NCBI RefSeq assembly: GCF_027111295.1
Contig: NZ_CP114287.1
Coordinates: 2,852,001 to 2,916,000, forward strand
Length of the DNA stretch: 64,000 nucleotides
Reading direction: 5' to 3'
Origin: Flavobacterium gelatinilyticum
GTDB taxonomy: Bacteria > Bacteroidota > Bacteroidia > Flavobacteriales > Flavobacteriaceae
Made by a program: the position numbers and the translations under genes
Notes under the pieces: generated by a model
Told to the model about the DNA's origin: nothing
Database searches by the model: none
The model's input: only the letters and a program-made list of their open reading frames with translations
Shown: positions 8,501 through 17,558 of the stretch, one piece after another
Position numbering within the stretch: the stretch's first letter is position 1
Layout of the letters: every line of letters starts with the position of its first letter

Positions 8501-11194
8501 AACATAGGTTTTGTACGGAGAATATGTCGTTGACATTACATCTGTACTAAAATCTCCTCCTTCTTCATATACTTTTGTAATGAAGGAAGCGCGAAGCATT
8601 CCCGGAGCCTGGCCCTGCAATCTTGGCTGAATGTTTACCGAAGCTTTTCCACTTTCATTTAATTTTCCTGAGAAAACATTTATTTCTTCTGTACTGAATT
8701 GACGAGCTAAATCATCAAAAGTATATTTCTCATACCCTTTAAAAGTTGTGGTTTGCTGCGAGAATTTAGCCTGCATTTCTACATTCAAATTCTTAGCAAT
8801 TGCTCCATGAAGCCAAGTTACTTCAAGATTATCTGTATTTGGATACGATGCCGAAAGTGTTTTTCTGCTAAACGTATTTTTGATTTTCAAACGATTTGGT
8901 TTGATTGTTTCAATCTTGATACTCTTATAGAATTTTGCGCCTCCAACGCTTATCATTGCTTCCCAGTTTCCTGTTGGTGCATCTTGGTTTGTCGGAACTG
9001 TAAAAGCGTAATGATTGAGATCATTCGTTTTTTGAACCGTTTGATAAACCGTTTTTCCGTTCGGATCGTTTAATCGGAATTTAATTGGATGTGATTTCGG
9101 TAATTTATTCGCAGCATCATTCAAGATAAATGACAAATACAAATTATCTCCCGGACGCCAAACGCCTCTTTCTCCGTAAATAAACCCTTTTAATCCTTTT
9201 TGTAAAGTCTCTCCTGCAACATCAAAATTACTTACTGATAACGAAAGTCCGTCATCCAGTTTCACATAAGTCGACTGATCGCCTAAAGTAACAATTGCGA
9301 AATAAGCGAATTTGTCTAATTGGAAAGATGCGATTCCTTCACTATTTGTCGCTTCTGAACCAATTTTCTGCTGTTGGAAATTATACAGATCCACTCTTGC
9401 ATTCGAAACAGGTTCTGTTGTAACGATATTATTTACAGCAAACAAATACGATTTATTTTCTCCTCTTTTGGCAATAACACCTAAATCTGTAGCTAAAATA
9501 TTGGTTGCTATTCTGGCATTGTAATAGTAAGAACCTGAACAAGGGTCCTGACTTTCTCTCCAGTTATAGTCGTCATAATAATAGTAATCATCATACGAAT
9601 TGCCGCTGTAGTTTACGTCGTTTTCATCAACTTCTTCTTCCTCAGCTTCATCGTCATTTCCTTCTGATGTTTCACATTTGTATAATGAATATTTCTTTTT
9701 GTAAACAAACTCAACTCTGTAAATCGCTCCCGGTTCCGGTTTGATAATTTTAGATAAATCTAAAGCATACGTATTCCATTTTGCCAGATTTACGAGTGTG
9801 CTTTCCCTTAAATTCAGTGTTGTTTTGGCAATTGGCTGCGCTACTTTTTTGAGGTTTTGCCCGCCGTTTAATTCATTATATTGAAGAAATTGCAGAATAT
9901 TGTTTTTGTAAATCTTATACACTTTTACATCTACTGCACTAAGATTTACGGCTTCAAAATTCAGTTTTAAATTATTTGAACTTGGCAGAATGGTTCCGTT
10001 TTTAACAAAACGAATATTTGGTTTTATTTGGTCAAAAGAGATTTTTTCACTGTAATTATTCTCCAGCTTTTTACCGTATTGACTTTCGATTCCTTCAAAA
10101 ACTTCTAATAATAATTCGCCTGTAATAACTTGTTCCGGTTCTTCATCCGGTACATATTCAACTGCTTCTTCTACAAATGCGACGGCTGAATCTACGGCAA
10201 CTGCGGCAGAATCTACTACAGCAGCAGCAGAATCTACTGCCACTGCAACAGGTTCTTCTATGACTGCAACAACAGGCTCTTCTTTTTTAGGTGCATTTTG
10301 ATTTGTAAAATATACTTTTAATAAATTTCCTTGTGTAGAAAATTTTAAGTTATTGGTATTCTGAATAGAAACCAATCCGGCAAAATCCTGTCCTTTTTCT
10401 AAAGGTTCAGAGAAGTTAATTAAAACCTGCTGATTGTTTCCGTCCGGAATTTCAACCTTAATCACTTTAAACTCATTGATGCTTGTAATTGGAAAATCAA
10501 TCTGTCCTTTCTGATCAATATCAAAATCATTACCGTCATAGATGATTTCTAAATTTGAAGTTTCTGACTGGCGCTGAATACTGTCAATTATAAAATGAAA
10601 TTCTTTTCCTGAAGCTGGATTTTTATCAAATTTAATCTTAAGATCGTTTCCGTTATGTTTGGCTTTAACCAATTTAATCGCAGTTTCTAAATCAATATTA
10701 TCTGCTGTTTTTAAAGTGCAGTTTAAATATTGATATTCTTTACTATACGACTGAATATCACCAGTATTGATCGTAAAGTCCTGCTTTACGGTTTTAACTG
10801 TAAAATTGAATTTAGAAAGTTCTTTTTCTTTCTCTTTGGGAATGGCTGTCAGCTTATCTAAGTTTAAAGTAACCTGATATTCTGTTCCCATTTTGAGTTT
10901 TTTCTCCGGAATAAAAGCTAAAGTATTTGTAGAAAGTGCTATGACTTTTCCGCTTACACTTGGCGAAATATCGAACAAATCGTCGTCTAATTCCTGATTG
11001 GGTTTCCAGTCGTTTTTATCGAATGCCAAAACCACGCGAATATCAGAATCTGCCGAAACGATACCGCCTGTAAAACTGGTTATGTAATCTTTAAACAACG
11101 AAAAATCCGAATTGAAATCGGCTGCTGATTTTCGTCCGCAGGATTGAAAAATAAAAAACACAAAAAATACGATGGATAGTCCTTTTGCTTTCAC
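5507..11194 (-). CDS. Bacterial alpha-2-macroglobulin family lipoprotein
   Basis: This is a 1895-residue thioester protein. The N-terminus is a lipoprotein signal (a run of Phe/Val/Ile, then SCG with the lipidated Cys near residue 19), so it is membrane anchored. MG1-like and other macroglobulin domains follow, then the bait region and the A2M domain with PHGCVEQTTS. In CVEQ the Cys (~1452) and Gln form the internal thioester that traps attacking proteases. The C-terminal part has alpha-alpha barrel repeats and a receptor-binding-like domain. Low-complexity segments occur near residue 310-350 (Ala/Val/Glu-rich) and near 515-555 (acidic, Tyr-rich). The family (YfhM type) typically travels with pbpC and is thought to protect the envelope when the wall is breached. 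The gene is monocistronic in appearance, with a 219-base AT-rich upstream gap. Confidence 0.93.
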   Translation of the reverse strand: MKAKGLSIVFFVFFIFQSCGRKSAADFNSDFSLFKDYITSFTGGIVSADSDIRVVLAFDKNDWKPNQELDDDLFDISPSVSGKVIALSTNTLAFIPEKKLKMGTEYQVTLNLDKLTAIPKEKEKELSKFNFTVKTVKQDFTINTGDIQSYSKEYQYLNCTLKTADNIDLETAIKLVKAKHNGNDLKIKFDKNPASGKEFHFIIDSIQRQSETSNLEIIYDGNDFDIDQKGQIDFPITSINEFKVIKVEIPDGNNQQVLINFSEPLEKGQDFAGLVSIQNTNNLKFSTQGNLLKVYFTNQNAPKKEEPVVAVIEEPVAVAVDSAAAVVDSAAVAVDSAVAFVEEAVEYVPDEEPEQVITGELLLEVFEGIESQYGKKLENNYSEKISFDQIKPNIRFVKNGTILPSSNNLKLNFEAVNLSAVDVKVYKIYKNNILQFLQYNELNGGQNLKKVAQPIAKTTLNLRESTLVNLAKWNTYALDLSKIIKPEPGAIYRVEFVYKKKYSLYKCETSEGNDDEAEEEEVDENDVNYSGNSYDDYYYYDDYNWRESQDPCSGSYYYNARIATNILATDLGVIAKRGENKSYLFAVNNIVTTEPVSNARVDLYNFQQQKIGSEATNSEGIASFQLDKFAYFAIVTLGDQSTYVKLDDGLSLSVSNFDVAGETLQKGLKGFIYGERGVWRPGDNLYLSFILNDAANKLPKSHPIKFRLNDPNGKTVYQTVQKTNDLNHYAFTVPTNQDAPTGNWEAMISVGGAKFYKSIKIETIKPNRLKIKNTFSRKTLSASYPNTDNLEVTWLHGAIAKNLNVEMQAKFSQQTTTFKGYEKYTFDDLARQFSTEEINVFSGKLNESGKASVNIQPRLQGQAPGMLRASFITKVYEEGGDFSTDVMSTTYSPYKTYVGLKTPELNKYSMLETRTNNRFEVVTVDENGRPKSVRNLEVRVYKVDWRWWWDSSSDNLSNYNSSNATTSYKTFVINTDSSGKGSFQFSLTDEEWGRYLIRVADQEDGHATSLTVNIDWPIWSGKTRNRDASTANMLVFSTDKKNYAVGEKAQISFPSSEGGRALISVENGSRVVKTIWAETKKGETKVEVPITGEMAPNVYFNITLLQPHASTKNDSPIRMYGIVPIEVVDKNTILAPTIEMPDVLRPEQPFTVKVGEKSGKEMTYTIAVVDEGLLDLTRFKTPNAWESFYVREALGVKTWDIYDDVIGAYGGKINQIFSIGGDQDLGGGKAKKANRFKPVVLYYGPFKLGKGDTKSHQLKLPKYIGSVRTMVVAGDANTSAYGSVEKATQVKSPLMVLASLPRKISPSEKVTLPVTVFATESKIKNVSVQVKTSNGLKVVGSAVQRLNFAQPDEKMAYFNLVVGSATGIAKVQVIATSGSEKSVYDVEIDMTNPNPVTSTFTDVVLTPNSTKTISWKTFGIAGSNKARLEVSSMPSMNLNGRLQFLIQYPHGCVEQTTSSVFPQLYLGDVADIDAKRKDLIQKNIAAGIARLGNFQLSNGGLPYWQGNAIADDWGTSYAGHFLIEAEKKGYVLPINFKSKWLSYQQKEAKQWRFEPKYGNDLAQAYRLYTLALAGNADLSAMNRLRETKGISNESMLRLAAAYVLAGQKSAGQSLFLKTSIDGSSDGYSYYYYGSSERNRAMALETLLLLDQKQKAFVTAAKLAKEMSANQWMSTQTTAYCLYAMSKFAVSNGPKGINIQFSKNGKGETINTGKSVADRSLSVASGTNSITLKNNKANTVYVRVLNTGILPIGQENAVQSDVTASIVFKNRKGSVIDVSRINQGTEFVAEVTIKNQRGESIQNVALSQILPSGFEIVNTRFTDYGDAVNNIADYIDIRDDRTNFYFGMKARETKVFRILLNASYLGNYYLPGLQCEAMYDNTFLARTKGFWVEVVK

Positions 11195-11413
11195 TTTTAT
11201 TTAGAGTTAATTGGTTATCAAATTGAGAAATTAATATGTATGCCATTTAAGCCATAAACAGCAAAATACAAATTAAATTATGATAAAAGTAAAATATTTT
11301 TAGAATCCTTTAAGAAGAAAATTCTACAGCATTATTTATTTAACTTTTGTTGAAGTTTAGCTAAAATGTAATTATTAAAATATTACATTTGTTCTATTTT
11401 TAACAAGATAAAA

Positions 11414-11956
11414 ATGTCAAAAAATTCAAACAGCTACTCTTTTGAAAATAAATTCATTACTACCAATAGAAATGTAATTGTATATTTATTTGCTGTTGTA
11501 ATATTTACAATTCTTCTGGGTTTTTCGGATTATTACATTCTGCCTTCTTTAAAAACAACAGATATTATAACACGCTACGCTGTAAGAACTTCAAGCGGAA
11601 AAAATGGAGGCAAACCACAAACTGTTTCTCATCAATATTATACCCAAAAAGGTTTTAATTTTTCAACAGTAAATCATTCTATCGAAAAAGGAGATGTAGA
11701 ACTTGAGTATTCTTTATTATTTAAATCTGTAACAAAAGTCAAATCAAAAAATACCGACTACACAAAGCTTCTGTCCAGCGGACTAAGTATTAACGGAATA
11801 CAATTTTATACCTGTTGTACACTTTTACTTTCAGCATCTATAAGCATACGAATACTTCTTTCGAAAAAAGGTTTTTCTGAAAACACATTTTACAATATCA
11901 TTTGTTTCAATTCCTTTATGATATTTGTGTGTCTGTACATGGCTTATTTATTTTAA
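11414..11956 (+). CDS. Membrane protein of unknown function
   Basis: I do not recognise this 180-residue protein. It has one hydrophobic segment near residues 23-45, a polar loop of about 85 residues, and two more hydrophobic segments near 130-150 and 158-180, so three membrane spans are likely. There is no cleavable signal peptide. It ends on a four-base overlap with the convergent stop of the next gene. No domain motif is visible to suggest a role. Confidence 0.7.
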   Translation: MSKNSNSYSFENKFITTNRNVIVYLFAVVIFTILLGFSDYYILPSLKTTDIITRYAVRTSSGKNGGKPQTVSHQYYTQKGFNFSTVNHSIEKGDVELEYSLLFKSVTKVKSKNTDYTKLLSSGLSINGIQFYTCCTLLLSASISIRILLSKKGFSENTFYNIICFNSFMIFVCLYMAYLF

Positions 11957-12585
11957 AATTCTGTTCCCAGTTTTGACAATACTTTATCCATTTCAAGAAA
12001 GTGTTCTTCGGTATTGGATGAATAATACATTTGATTATCGCTCATTATGATAATTACATCATCATCGTGATTTCCATAAAATTTTACCCCTTCTACCCAT
12101 TGTCTTAATGAAACCTCTTTGTTTCTAAAGTTTTGGGAAATAAAATCCAGTTCATGCGGTTCTAATTCGTAAAATGTATCGCAGGTAAATTCTAATGCAA
12201 AACCAGCCTGAAGAAATGCCATTGCAGTAAAAAAATCTGTTAAAGTTTCGGTTTCTGGATTCCATTCCTTTTCATCATAACTCATATAAACCGGCGGATT
12301 CGGATTCGACAAATCATCTTTATGAATTCCCCAAACGCATACCTTTTGGTTTTCAGAATAAAAAATCAGATAATCGTCATTTTTATAATATTGAAAACGT
12401 TCCGGTATAATTAATAAATCCTGTGTATGATTTAAATTTTGAATTCTGCCGAGTTCTTTATAATAATCGACAAAAACCTGAGGGAGTTCTCCAAAAATAT
12501 TTTTTACGACCTGAAGTTCATCATCTGTAAAACCGTTTGGTTCTGTAATGTGGAATAGTTTTTTTAGTACTGAAAAATCTGTCAT
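11953..12585 (-). CDS. SMI1/KNR4 (SUKH)-like protein
   Basis: This 210-residue soluble protein has no signal peptide. The pattern LPQVFVDYYKELG near the N-terminus, followed by beta-rich segments (DYLIFYSENQKVCVWGI), resembles the SUKH/SMI1-KNR4 fold. That fold includes many immunity proteins of contact-dependent toxins as well as housekeeping members. It lies just downstream of tadA (15-base gap), so it may be co-transcribed with it. No toxin gene is next to it, so an immunity role is not supported here. The family call is tentative. Confidence 0.65.
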   Translation of the reverse strand: MTDFSVLKKLFHITEPNGFTDDELQVVKNIFGELPQVFVDYYKELGRIQNLNHTQDLLIIPERFQYYKNDDYLIFYSENQKVCVWGIHKDDLSNPNPPVYMSYDEKEWNPETETLTDFFTAMAFLQAGFALEFTCDTFYELEPHELDFISQNFRNKEVSLRQWVEGVKFYGNHDDDVIIIMSDNQMYYSSNTEEHFLEMDKVLSKLGTEF

Positions 12586-12600
12586 GCAGTTTTAGATAAA

Positions 12601-13044
12601 TCATTTACGTCTTTCAAGAAAAAAACGTTTCATTAAATCGGCTGCTTCGTTTGCCATTACACCAGAAACAACGGTGGTTTTAGGATGCAGTTTTGTTCCC
12701 ATATTCAAAAAGCCACGCTGCTCGTCGCGTGCTCCAAAAACAATTTTTGAAATCTGACTCCAATACAAAGCTCCTGCACACATCTGACAAGGTTCAAGCG
12801 TTACGTAAAGCGTACAATCTTTTAAATATTTCCCGCCAAGAAAGTTTGCTGCAGCGGTTATCGACTGCATTTCCGCATGAGCCGTCACATCATTTAATAA
12901 TTCGGTTAAATTGTGACTTCTTGCAATTACCTTATCAGCAACTACAATAATGGCACCAACAGGAATTTCGCCTTTATCAAAAGCCATTTCAGCTTCCTGT
13001 AAAGCTTTTTTCATAAAGTATTCGTCGGTAAAAGGATTTATCAT
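12601..13044 (-). CDS. tadA: tRNA adenosine(34) deaminase
   Basis: This 147-residue zinc deaminase converts adenosine to inosine at the wobble position of tRNA-Arg(ACG). The cytidine/deoxycytidylate deaminase signature is complete: HAEMQSI supplies the zinc His and catalytic Glu, and PCQMCAGAL supplies the two zinc Cys residues. The VTAHAEM context and the length are normal for TadA and shorter than for riboflavin deaminases. A role as a free-base (guanine) deaminase cannot be excluded from sequence alone but is less likely. Confidence 0.9.
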   Translation of the reverse strand: MINPFTDEYFMKKALQEAEMAFDKGEIPVGAIIVVADKVIARSHNLTELLNDVTAHAEMQSITAAANFLGGKYLKDCTLYVTLEPCQMCAGALYWSQISKIVFGARDEQRGFLNMGTKLHPKTTVVSGVMANEAADLMKRFFLERRK

Positions 13045-13189
13045 AACTGCAAAAATAGGGTTTTGAAATGATTTCTTTTTAAGCTCTCATAAATTAATCG
13101 TCTCATGATTTTTTTACAAAAATTCAGAAAAGTCATAAAACACGCTTTTGCTGTCTATTTTTTATTACATTTAAATTTTGAAATTCATT

Positions 13190-14017
13190 ATGAGCAGTAA
13201 TCATAAAATAATCATACCGGAACCCTGCCACGAAAACTGGGATAAAATGACTCCCAGCGAAAATGGCCGATTTTGTATGAGCTGTTCTAAAACGGTTATT
13301 GATTTTACTGCGATGCTTCCGGAAGAAATTCAGCATTATTTTATTCAAAATCAAAATGAAAAAATTTGCGGAAGATTTAAAAATTCGCAGCTGGCTTCTA
13401 TTACCATTCAAATTCCGGATCGTATTTTATATTCACAGACAAACTATCATAAAATGTTTCTTCTGGCTTTGTTTATTGCTATGGGAACGACTTTGTTTAG
13501 CTGCGCAGATGCTGAGGGAAATAAAAACAGTATTGATAAAATCGAAATTGTAGGTAATACAGAGCAAAATCAAAACGAAAGTAAAGCTGTTCCAGCATGT
13601 TACGGACATCAATTTGAGCCTAAAAAACAAAAAGAAGAAAGACATCATGTAACAATGGGAGCAATTGTTCCTCCTGATGCTTTTCAGGAAGGAAATTTTA
13701 AATATCACATTATATACAATCAAACCGATTTGGATGTTTTGCCTGTTTCTAAAAACGGAATGGAAAAATTCTACGATTTTTTTAATAAAAATTATACCGC
13801 TCCAAATAAAACAGAAAAGTTTAAGGGGAAAATATCTATTTTATTTGTTGTAGAAGAAGACGGCCGTCTGAGCAATTTCAACATTGTAAATGATACCCCG
13901 AAAGAAATAGGAGAAGAAGCTATCAGGGTTTTAAAAACCGCTCCAAACTGGATTCCGGGAAAACTAAAAAACCGTGTTGTGCGATCGTCTTATACTTTAC
14001 CTATTATAATTCAATAA
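13190..14017 (+). CDS. TonB C-terminal-domain protein with N-terminal Cys domain
   Basis: The ATG at 13190 is chosen over an in-frame TTG at 13178. The 275-residue protein has three parts. Residues ~1-75 carry a Cys-rich module (PEPCHENWDKM, ENGRFCMSCSKTVIDFT, CGRF) common in Flavobacteria, perhaps binding a metal. A hydrophobic span (residues ~88-106) ends in LFSC, like a lipobox, but it is internal. The C-terminal ~95 residues (FYDFFNKNYTAP to the end, with GKISILFVVEEDGRLSNF) match the TonB C-terminal fold that contacts outer-membrane receptors. The stop codon overlaps the ATG of the next, paralogous gene by one base. No ExbB/ExbD genes are nearby, so a true energy-transducing role is unproven. 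Confidence 0.82.
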   Translation: MSSNHKIIIPEPCHENWDKMTPSENGRFCMSCSKTVIDFTAMLPEEIQHYFIQNQNEKICGRFKNSQLASITIQIPDRILYSQTNYHKMFLLALFIAMGTTLFSCADAEGNKNSIDKIEIVGNTEQNQNESKAVPACYGHQFEPKKQKEERHHVTMGAIVPPDAFQEGNFKYHIIYNQTDLDVLPVSKNGMEKFYDFFNKNYTAPNKTEKFKGKISILFVVEEDGRLSNFNIVNDTPKEIGEEAIRVLKTAPNWIPGKLKNRVVRSSYTLPIIIQ

Positions 14018-14673
14018 TGGACAAATATTCGCAAACTAATTATCGCAGAATGTTTTTGCCGGCTCTTTTTATTACTGCCGGAACAATTTTATTTGGCTGT
14101 CAAAATAAAGAAGAGAAAAAACAAAAAAATGAGGAGGTTGAAGTTATCATCGATACTGCAGCAACAAAACCTATTACTTTAGATAAAACGATAATAGAGA
14201 ATAACTCAAAACAAATCCCTCTGCCTCAACCGAAAAAAGACAAAGTTAAATCTGAAAAACCAGAAGAAACCACTGATTTAAAACCTCAAAAAGAATCTGA
14301 TATAAAATCTGAAAAAGCGGATAATCAGAAAACTAACGTATCAAAAGAAACGGCTGCTGTTCCCAAAACAGCTTCCTCTCAAATAAACGCTGAATTTCCC
14401 GGCGGTATTGATCAATTCAATGCTTTTTTTATGAAAGAATATAAAAAACCGGAAAACGTATATTATTGGAAACTAAATTTTACACTTGCATTTGCAGTAG
14501 AGAAAAACGGAAGTGTTTCATTTCTTGAATGTTCTCCTGCGGTTGAAGAACCTCTGGAAAAAGAAATCATCAGGGTTTTAAATTTATGTCCTAAATGGCG
14601 GCCCGGAGAATTGAACGGAAAAAAAACCAGGATGCAATATTCTACACCTATTTTCCTGCACAATAAGCAGTAA
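14017..14673 (+). CDS. TonB C-terminal-domain lipoprotein, paralogue of preceding gene
   Basis: This 218-residue protein begins exactly where the internal hydrophobic span of the upstream protein begins: KYSQTNYRRMFLPALF here, YSQTNYHKMFLLALF there. Its hydrophobic segment ends in ILFGC, so it now reads as a lipoprotein signal. A Lys/Glu/Pro-rich linker (residues ~35-120) spans the periplasm as in TonB proteins. The C-terminal ~95 residues (FPGGIDQFNAFFMKEYKKP to the end) match the TonB C-terminal fold. It overlaps the upstream gene by one base, so the two are translated from one message. The pair looks like a tandem duplication in which this copy lost the Cys-rich N-terminal domain. Confidence 0.82.
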   Translation: MDKYSQTNYRRMFLPALFITAGTILFGCQNKEEKKQKNEEVEVIIDTAATKPITLDKTIIENNSKQIPLPQPKKDKVKSEKPEETTDLKPQKESDIKSEKADNQKTNVSKETAAVPKTASSQINAEFPGGIDQFNAFFMKEYKKPENVYYWKLNFTLAFAVEKNGSVSFLECSPAVEEPLEKEIIRVLNLCPKWRPGELNGKKTRMQYSTPIFLHNKQ

Positions 14674-14715
14674 AGAAATTAAATTTAAAACCGTAAATTT
14701 GCTTTTTACGTTACA

Positions 14716-16503
14716 ATGAAAAGCAATTTACTTTCGAACATATATAATCCCGCCGATTTACGTCTTTTAAAAGAAGAACAGCTTGCTCAAGCCGCTCAGG
14801 AACTGCGTCAGTTTATCATCGATGTGGTTTCGGTAAAAGAGGGACATCTGGGTGCGAGTCTTGGCGTAGTCGAACTGACGATTGCTTTGCATTATGTTTT
14901 TAACACGCCTGAAGATTTATTGGTCTGGGATGTAGGTCATCAGGCTTACGGTCACAAAATCCTGACTGAAAGAAGGGAAATTTTTCATACAAACCGACAA
15001 ATAGACGGACTTTCCGGATTTCCAAAAAGAAGCGAAAGTGTTTACGATACTTTTGGCGTTGGACATTCTTCTACTTCTATATCAGCGGCACTCGGAATGG
15101 CGATTGCCTCTAAATTAAAAGGTGATTTTGACAAAGAACATATTGCGGTTATCGGTGATGCTTCAATTGCCAGCGGAATGGCTTTTGAAGGTTTAAATCA
15201 CGCCGGAGTTACAGATGCCAATATTCTGGTTATTTTAAACGACAATGCCATAGGAATCGATCCAAGCGTAGGGGCTTTAAAAAAGTATCTTACTGCGGTT
15301 AAAAACGGAAAAAATCCACGCCAGAACAACATTATCAAATCGCTTAATTTTAATTATTCAGGTCCTGTTGACGGGCATGATATACCGCTTTTAATTAAAG
15401 AATTAAATCGTTTAAAAAAGATTAAGGGGCCAAAATTCCTGCACATCGTAACCACAAAAGGAAAAGGTTTGCAGCAGGCCGAAGAAAATCAGGTGAAATA
15501 TCATGCACCGGGAAAATTTGATGCTTTGACAGGAGAAATTCATTTAAAATCTGAAGAAAATCTTCCTCCTAAATTTCAGGATGTTTTTGGATTGACCATT
15601 TTGGATTTAGCCAGAAAAAATGAGAAAATAATAGGTATTACACCGGCAATGCCATCTGGAAGTTCTTTAAAATTTATGATGGAGGAACTGCCGGAACGCG
15701 CTTTTGATGTAGGCATTGCAGAACAGCATGCCGTAACGCTTGCAGCCGGAATGGCAACACAGGGAATGATGGTGTACTGCAATATTTATTCGACTTTTTT
15801 ACAGCGTGCTTACGATCAGGTTATTCATGATGTTGCACTGCAGAATTTACCTGTAATTTTCTGTCTCGACAGAGCCGGACTAGTCGGCGAAGATGGCGCA
15901 ACACATCATGGTGTTTTTGACATTGCTTACCTGCGTTCGATCCCAAATATGATCATTTATGCGCCTATAAATGAAATTGCGCTTCAAAATATTTTATACA
16001 CTGCCCAATTAGGTCTGAATAATCCTATCGCAATCCGCTATCCCAGAGGACGCGGAGTTTTGTCGAAATGGGAAGTAGAAAATTTCGGACAGTACAAAAA
16101 AATAAATATAGGCGAAGCTTTGTGCCTGAAAACGGGTACAAAAACTGCTGTTTTATCTACCGGAACTATTGGAAATAATGTGATTGAGGCTTTGACGGCA
16201 TCTCCAAATTCAGAAACGATTGCCCATTATGACTTTCCATTTGTTAAACCGCTAGATTACAACACTTTAAACTCTGTTTTTTCTACATTCGAAAACATAA
16301 TTACAATAGAGGACGGCGTGAAAAACGGCGGTTTTGGAAGTGCAGTTTTAGAGTTTGCCGCATCACAGAATTTCAAAAATAATATTCATATTTTAGGAGT
16401 ACCGGATGTGTTCATTGAACACGGAACCGTACTGCAGCTGCAACAATTGTGCAATATTGACGTTAAAAGTTTAATAAATCTTTTTACAAACGGTGTAAAA
16501 TAA
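14716..16503 (+). CDS. dxs: 1-deoxy-D-xylulose-5-phosphate synthase
   Basis: Dxs joins pyruvate and glyceraldehyde 3-phosphate, the first step of the MEP isoprenoid pathway. It is a cytosolic thiamine-diphosphate enzyme. Seen in the sequence: DVGHQAYGHKILTERR near residue 75, FGVGHSSTSISAALG, and the ThDP/metal motif starting GDASIASGMAFEGLNHAG with its Asn 25-30 residues later. The transketolase-like middle domain has DVGIAEQHAVTLAAG and DRAGLVGEDGATHHG, and the C-terminal domain has NPIAIRYPRG. At 595 residues it is slightly shorter than E. coli Dxs (620). It is 42 bases after the TonB-like pair and 39 bases before the DUF3078 gene, so the block may be co-transcribed. Confidence 0.96.
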   Translation: MKSNLLSNIYNPADLRLLKEEQLAQAAQELRQFIIDVVSVKEGHLGASLGVVELTIALHYVFNTPEDLLVWDVGHQAYGHKILTERREIFHTNRQIDGLSGFPKRSESVYDTFGVGHSSTSISAALGMAIASKLKGDFDKEHIAVIGDASIASGMAFEGLNHAGVTDANILVILNDNAIGIDPSVGALKKYLTAVKNGKNPRQNNIIKSLNFNYSGPVDGHDIPLLIKELNRLKKIKGPKFLHIVTTKGKGLQQAEENQVKYHAPGKFDALTGEIHLKSEENLPPKFQDVFGLTILDLARKNEKIIGITPAMPSGSSLKFMMEELPERAFDVGIAEQHAVTLAAGMATQGMMVYCNIYSTFLQRAYDQVIHDVALQNLPVIFCLDRAGLVGEDGATHHGVFDIAYLRSIPNMIIYAPINEIALQNILYTAQLGLNNPIAIRYPRGRGVLSKWEVENFGQYKKINIGEALCLKTGTKTAVLSTGTIGNNVIEALTASPNSETIAHYDFPFVKPLDYNTLNSVFSTFENIITIEDGVKNGGFGSAVLEFAASQNFKNNIHILGVPDVFIEHGTVLQLQQLCNIDVKSLINLFTNGVK

Positions 16504-16542
16504 TTATTTTGCGGCACCAAAAAAAAAATTAAAACAAGCCTG

Positions 16543-17544
16543 ATGAATTTACTACGTTCCACCCTTTTACTACTGCTGCTCTTGTTCTCGACCAAGAACT
16601 TTGCTCAGCTGATACAAACGACATTAGATCCCAATCAAATACCAAAACTTCCATCAAACTGGAATAAAAAAAATCAATTAGGATTTGACATTTCAGAGAT
16701 CGCTTTTGTAAACTGGAGCGCGGGGGGAACCAGTTCTATTTCTGGTTTATTTAAAGGTGAATTTAACAGAACTTACATAAAAAAGAATCATAAATGGGCT
16801 AACGAGCTTATTGTAAAATATGGTTTAAATAAACAGGACGGTACAGAGCTTAGAAAAACAGATGACGCTCTTTTGCTAAACTCGACTTATGGTTTTAGAA
16901 AAGATACACTTTCAAACTGGTATTATTCTGCTAAATTTAACTTCAATACCCAATTTACAAACGGTTATAATTATCCAAACAAGGATATTGCCATATCGAA
17001 ACCTTTTGCACCAGCTTATGTATTCCTTGGAGCCGGAGCAGAGAATTCGAACAAACAAAAAAACAGAACATTTTACTTCTCTCCTATTACGCTAAAAACT
17101 ACTTTAGTATTAGACCAATATCTTGCCAATCAAGGTTCTTTTGGTGTTAAAAAAGCTATTTACGGACCAGATCCTTTAGATCCGGCTAATCAGATTTTAA
17201 TTGAGGAAGGGCAAAGAATCAAAGCGGAGTTTGGTATTCTTTTTACGGGTTACATGAAAAACGAAATTTATAAAAACGTTTTTTATGAAAACAGATTAAG
17301 CTTATATACTGATTATTTGAACCGATTTGGAAATGTCGATATCGATTATGATACACGTCTTGATCTTGTCGTAAATGCTTATGTAAAAGCGAATATTGGC
17401 GTACATTTAGTGTATGACGACGATATTAAAACCAAAAAAGATATTGTTGACCCAGCGACTGGTGCAAAATCGCAGGTTAATGACGGACCAAGAATGCAGC
17501 TAAGACAAGTTCTTGGTGTTGGTCTGGTTTATGCTTTTCAATAA
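16543..17544 (+). CDS. DUF3078 secreted/outer-membrane protein
   Basis: This 333-residue protein has a clear signal peptide (Leu-rich run, cleavage after NFAQ near residue 22). The segment NQLGFDISEIAFVNWSAGG matches the start of DUF3078, a family found almost only in Bacteroidota. The rest alternates amphipathic strands with turns and aromatic residues, which suggests a beta-barrel in the outer membrane. The biochemical function of DUF3078 is unknown. The gene follows dxs at 39 bases and ends at a hairpin shared with the convergent dgt gene. Confidence 0.85.
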   Translation: MNLLRSTLLLLLLLFSTKNFAQLIQTTLDPNQIPKLPSNWNKKNQLGFDISEIAFVNWSAGGTSSISGLFKGEFNRTYIKKNHKWANELIVKYGLNKQDGTELRKTDDALLLNSTYGFRKDTLSNWYYSAKFNFNTQFTNGYNYPNKDIAISKPFAPAYVFLGAGAENSNKQKNRTFYFSPITLKTTLVLDQYLANQGSFGVKKAIYGPDPLDPANQILIEEGQRIKAEFGILFTGYMKNEIYKNVFYENRLSLYTDYLNRFGNVDIDYDTRLDLVVNAYVKANIGVHLVYDDDIKTKKDIVDPATGAKSQVNDGPRMQLRQVLGVGLVYAFQ

Positions 17545-17558
17545 AATAAACAATATAT

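Noticed and set aside
6229..9744. Several plus-strand frames inside the macroglobulin gene
   Set aside because: They are antisense shadows of a 1895-residue protein with clear domain motifs.
11953..12585. Immunity gene of a polymorphic toxin system
   Set aside because: A SUKH-like fold is possible, but no toxin, VgrG or secretion gene is adjacent.
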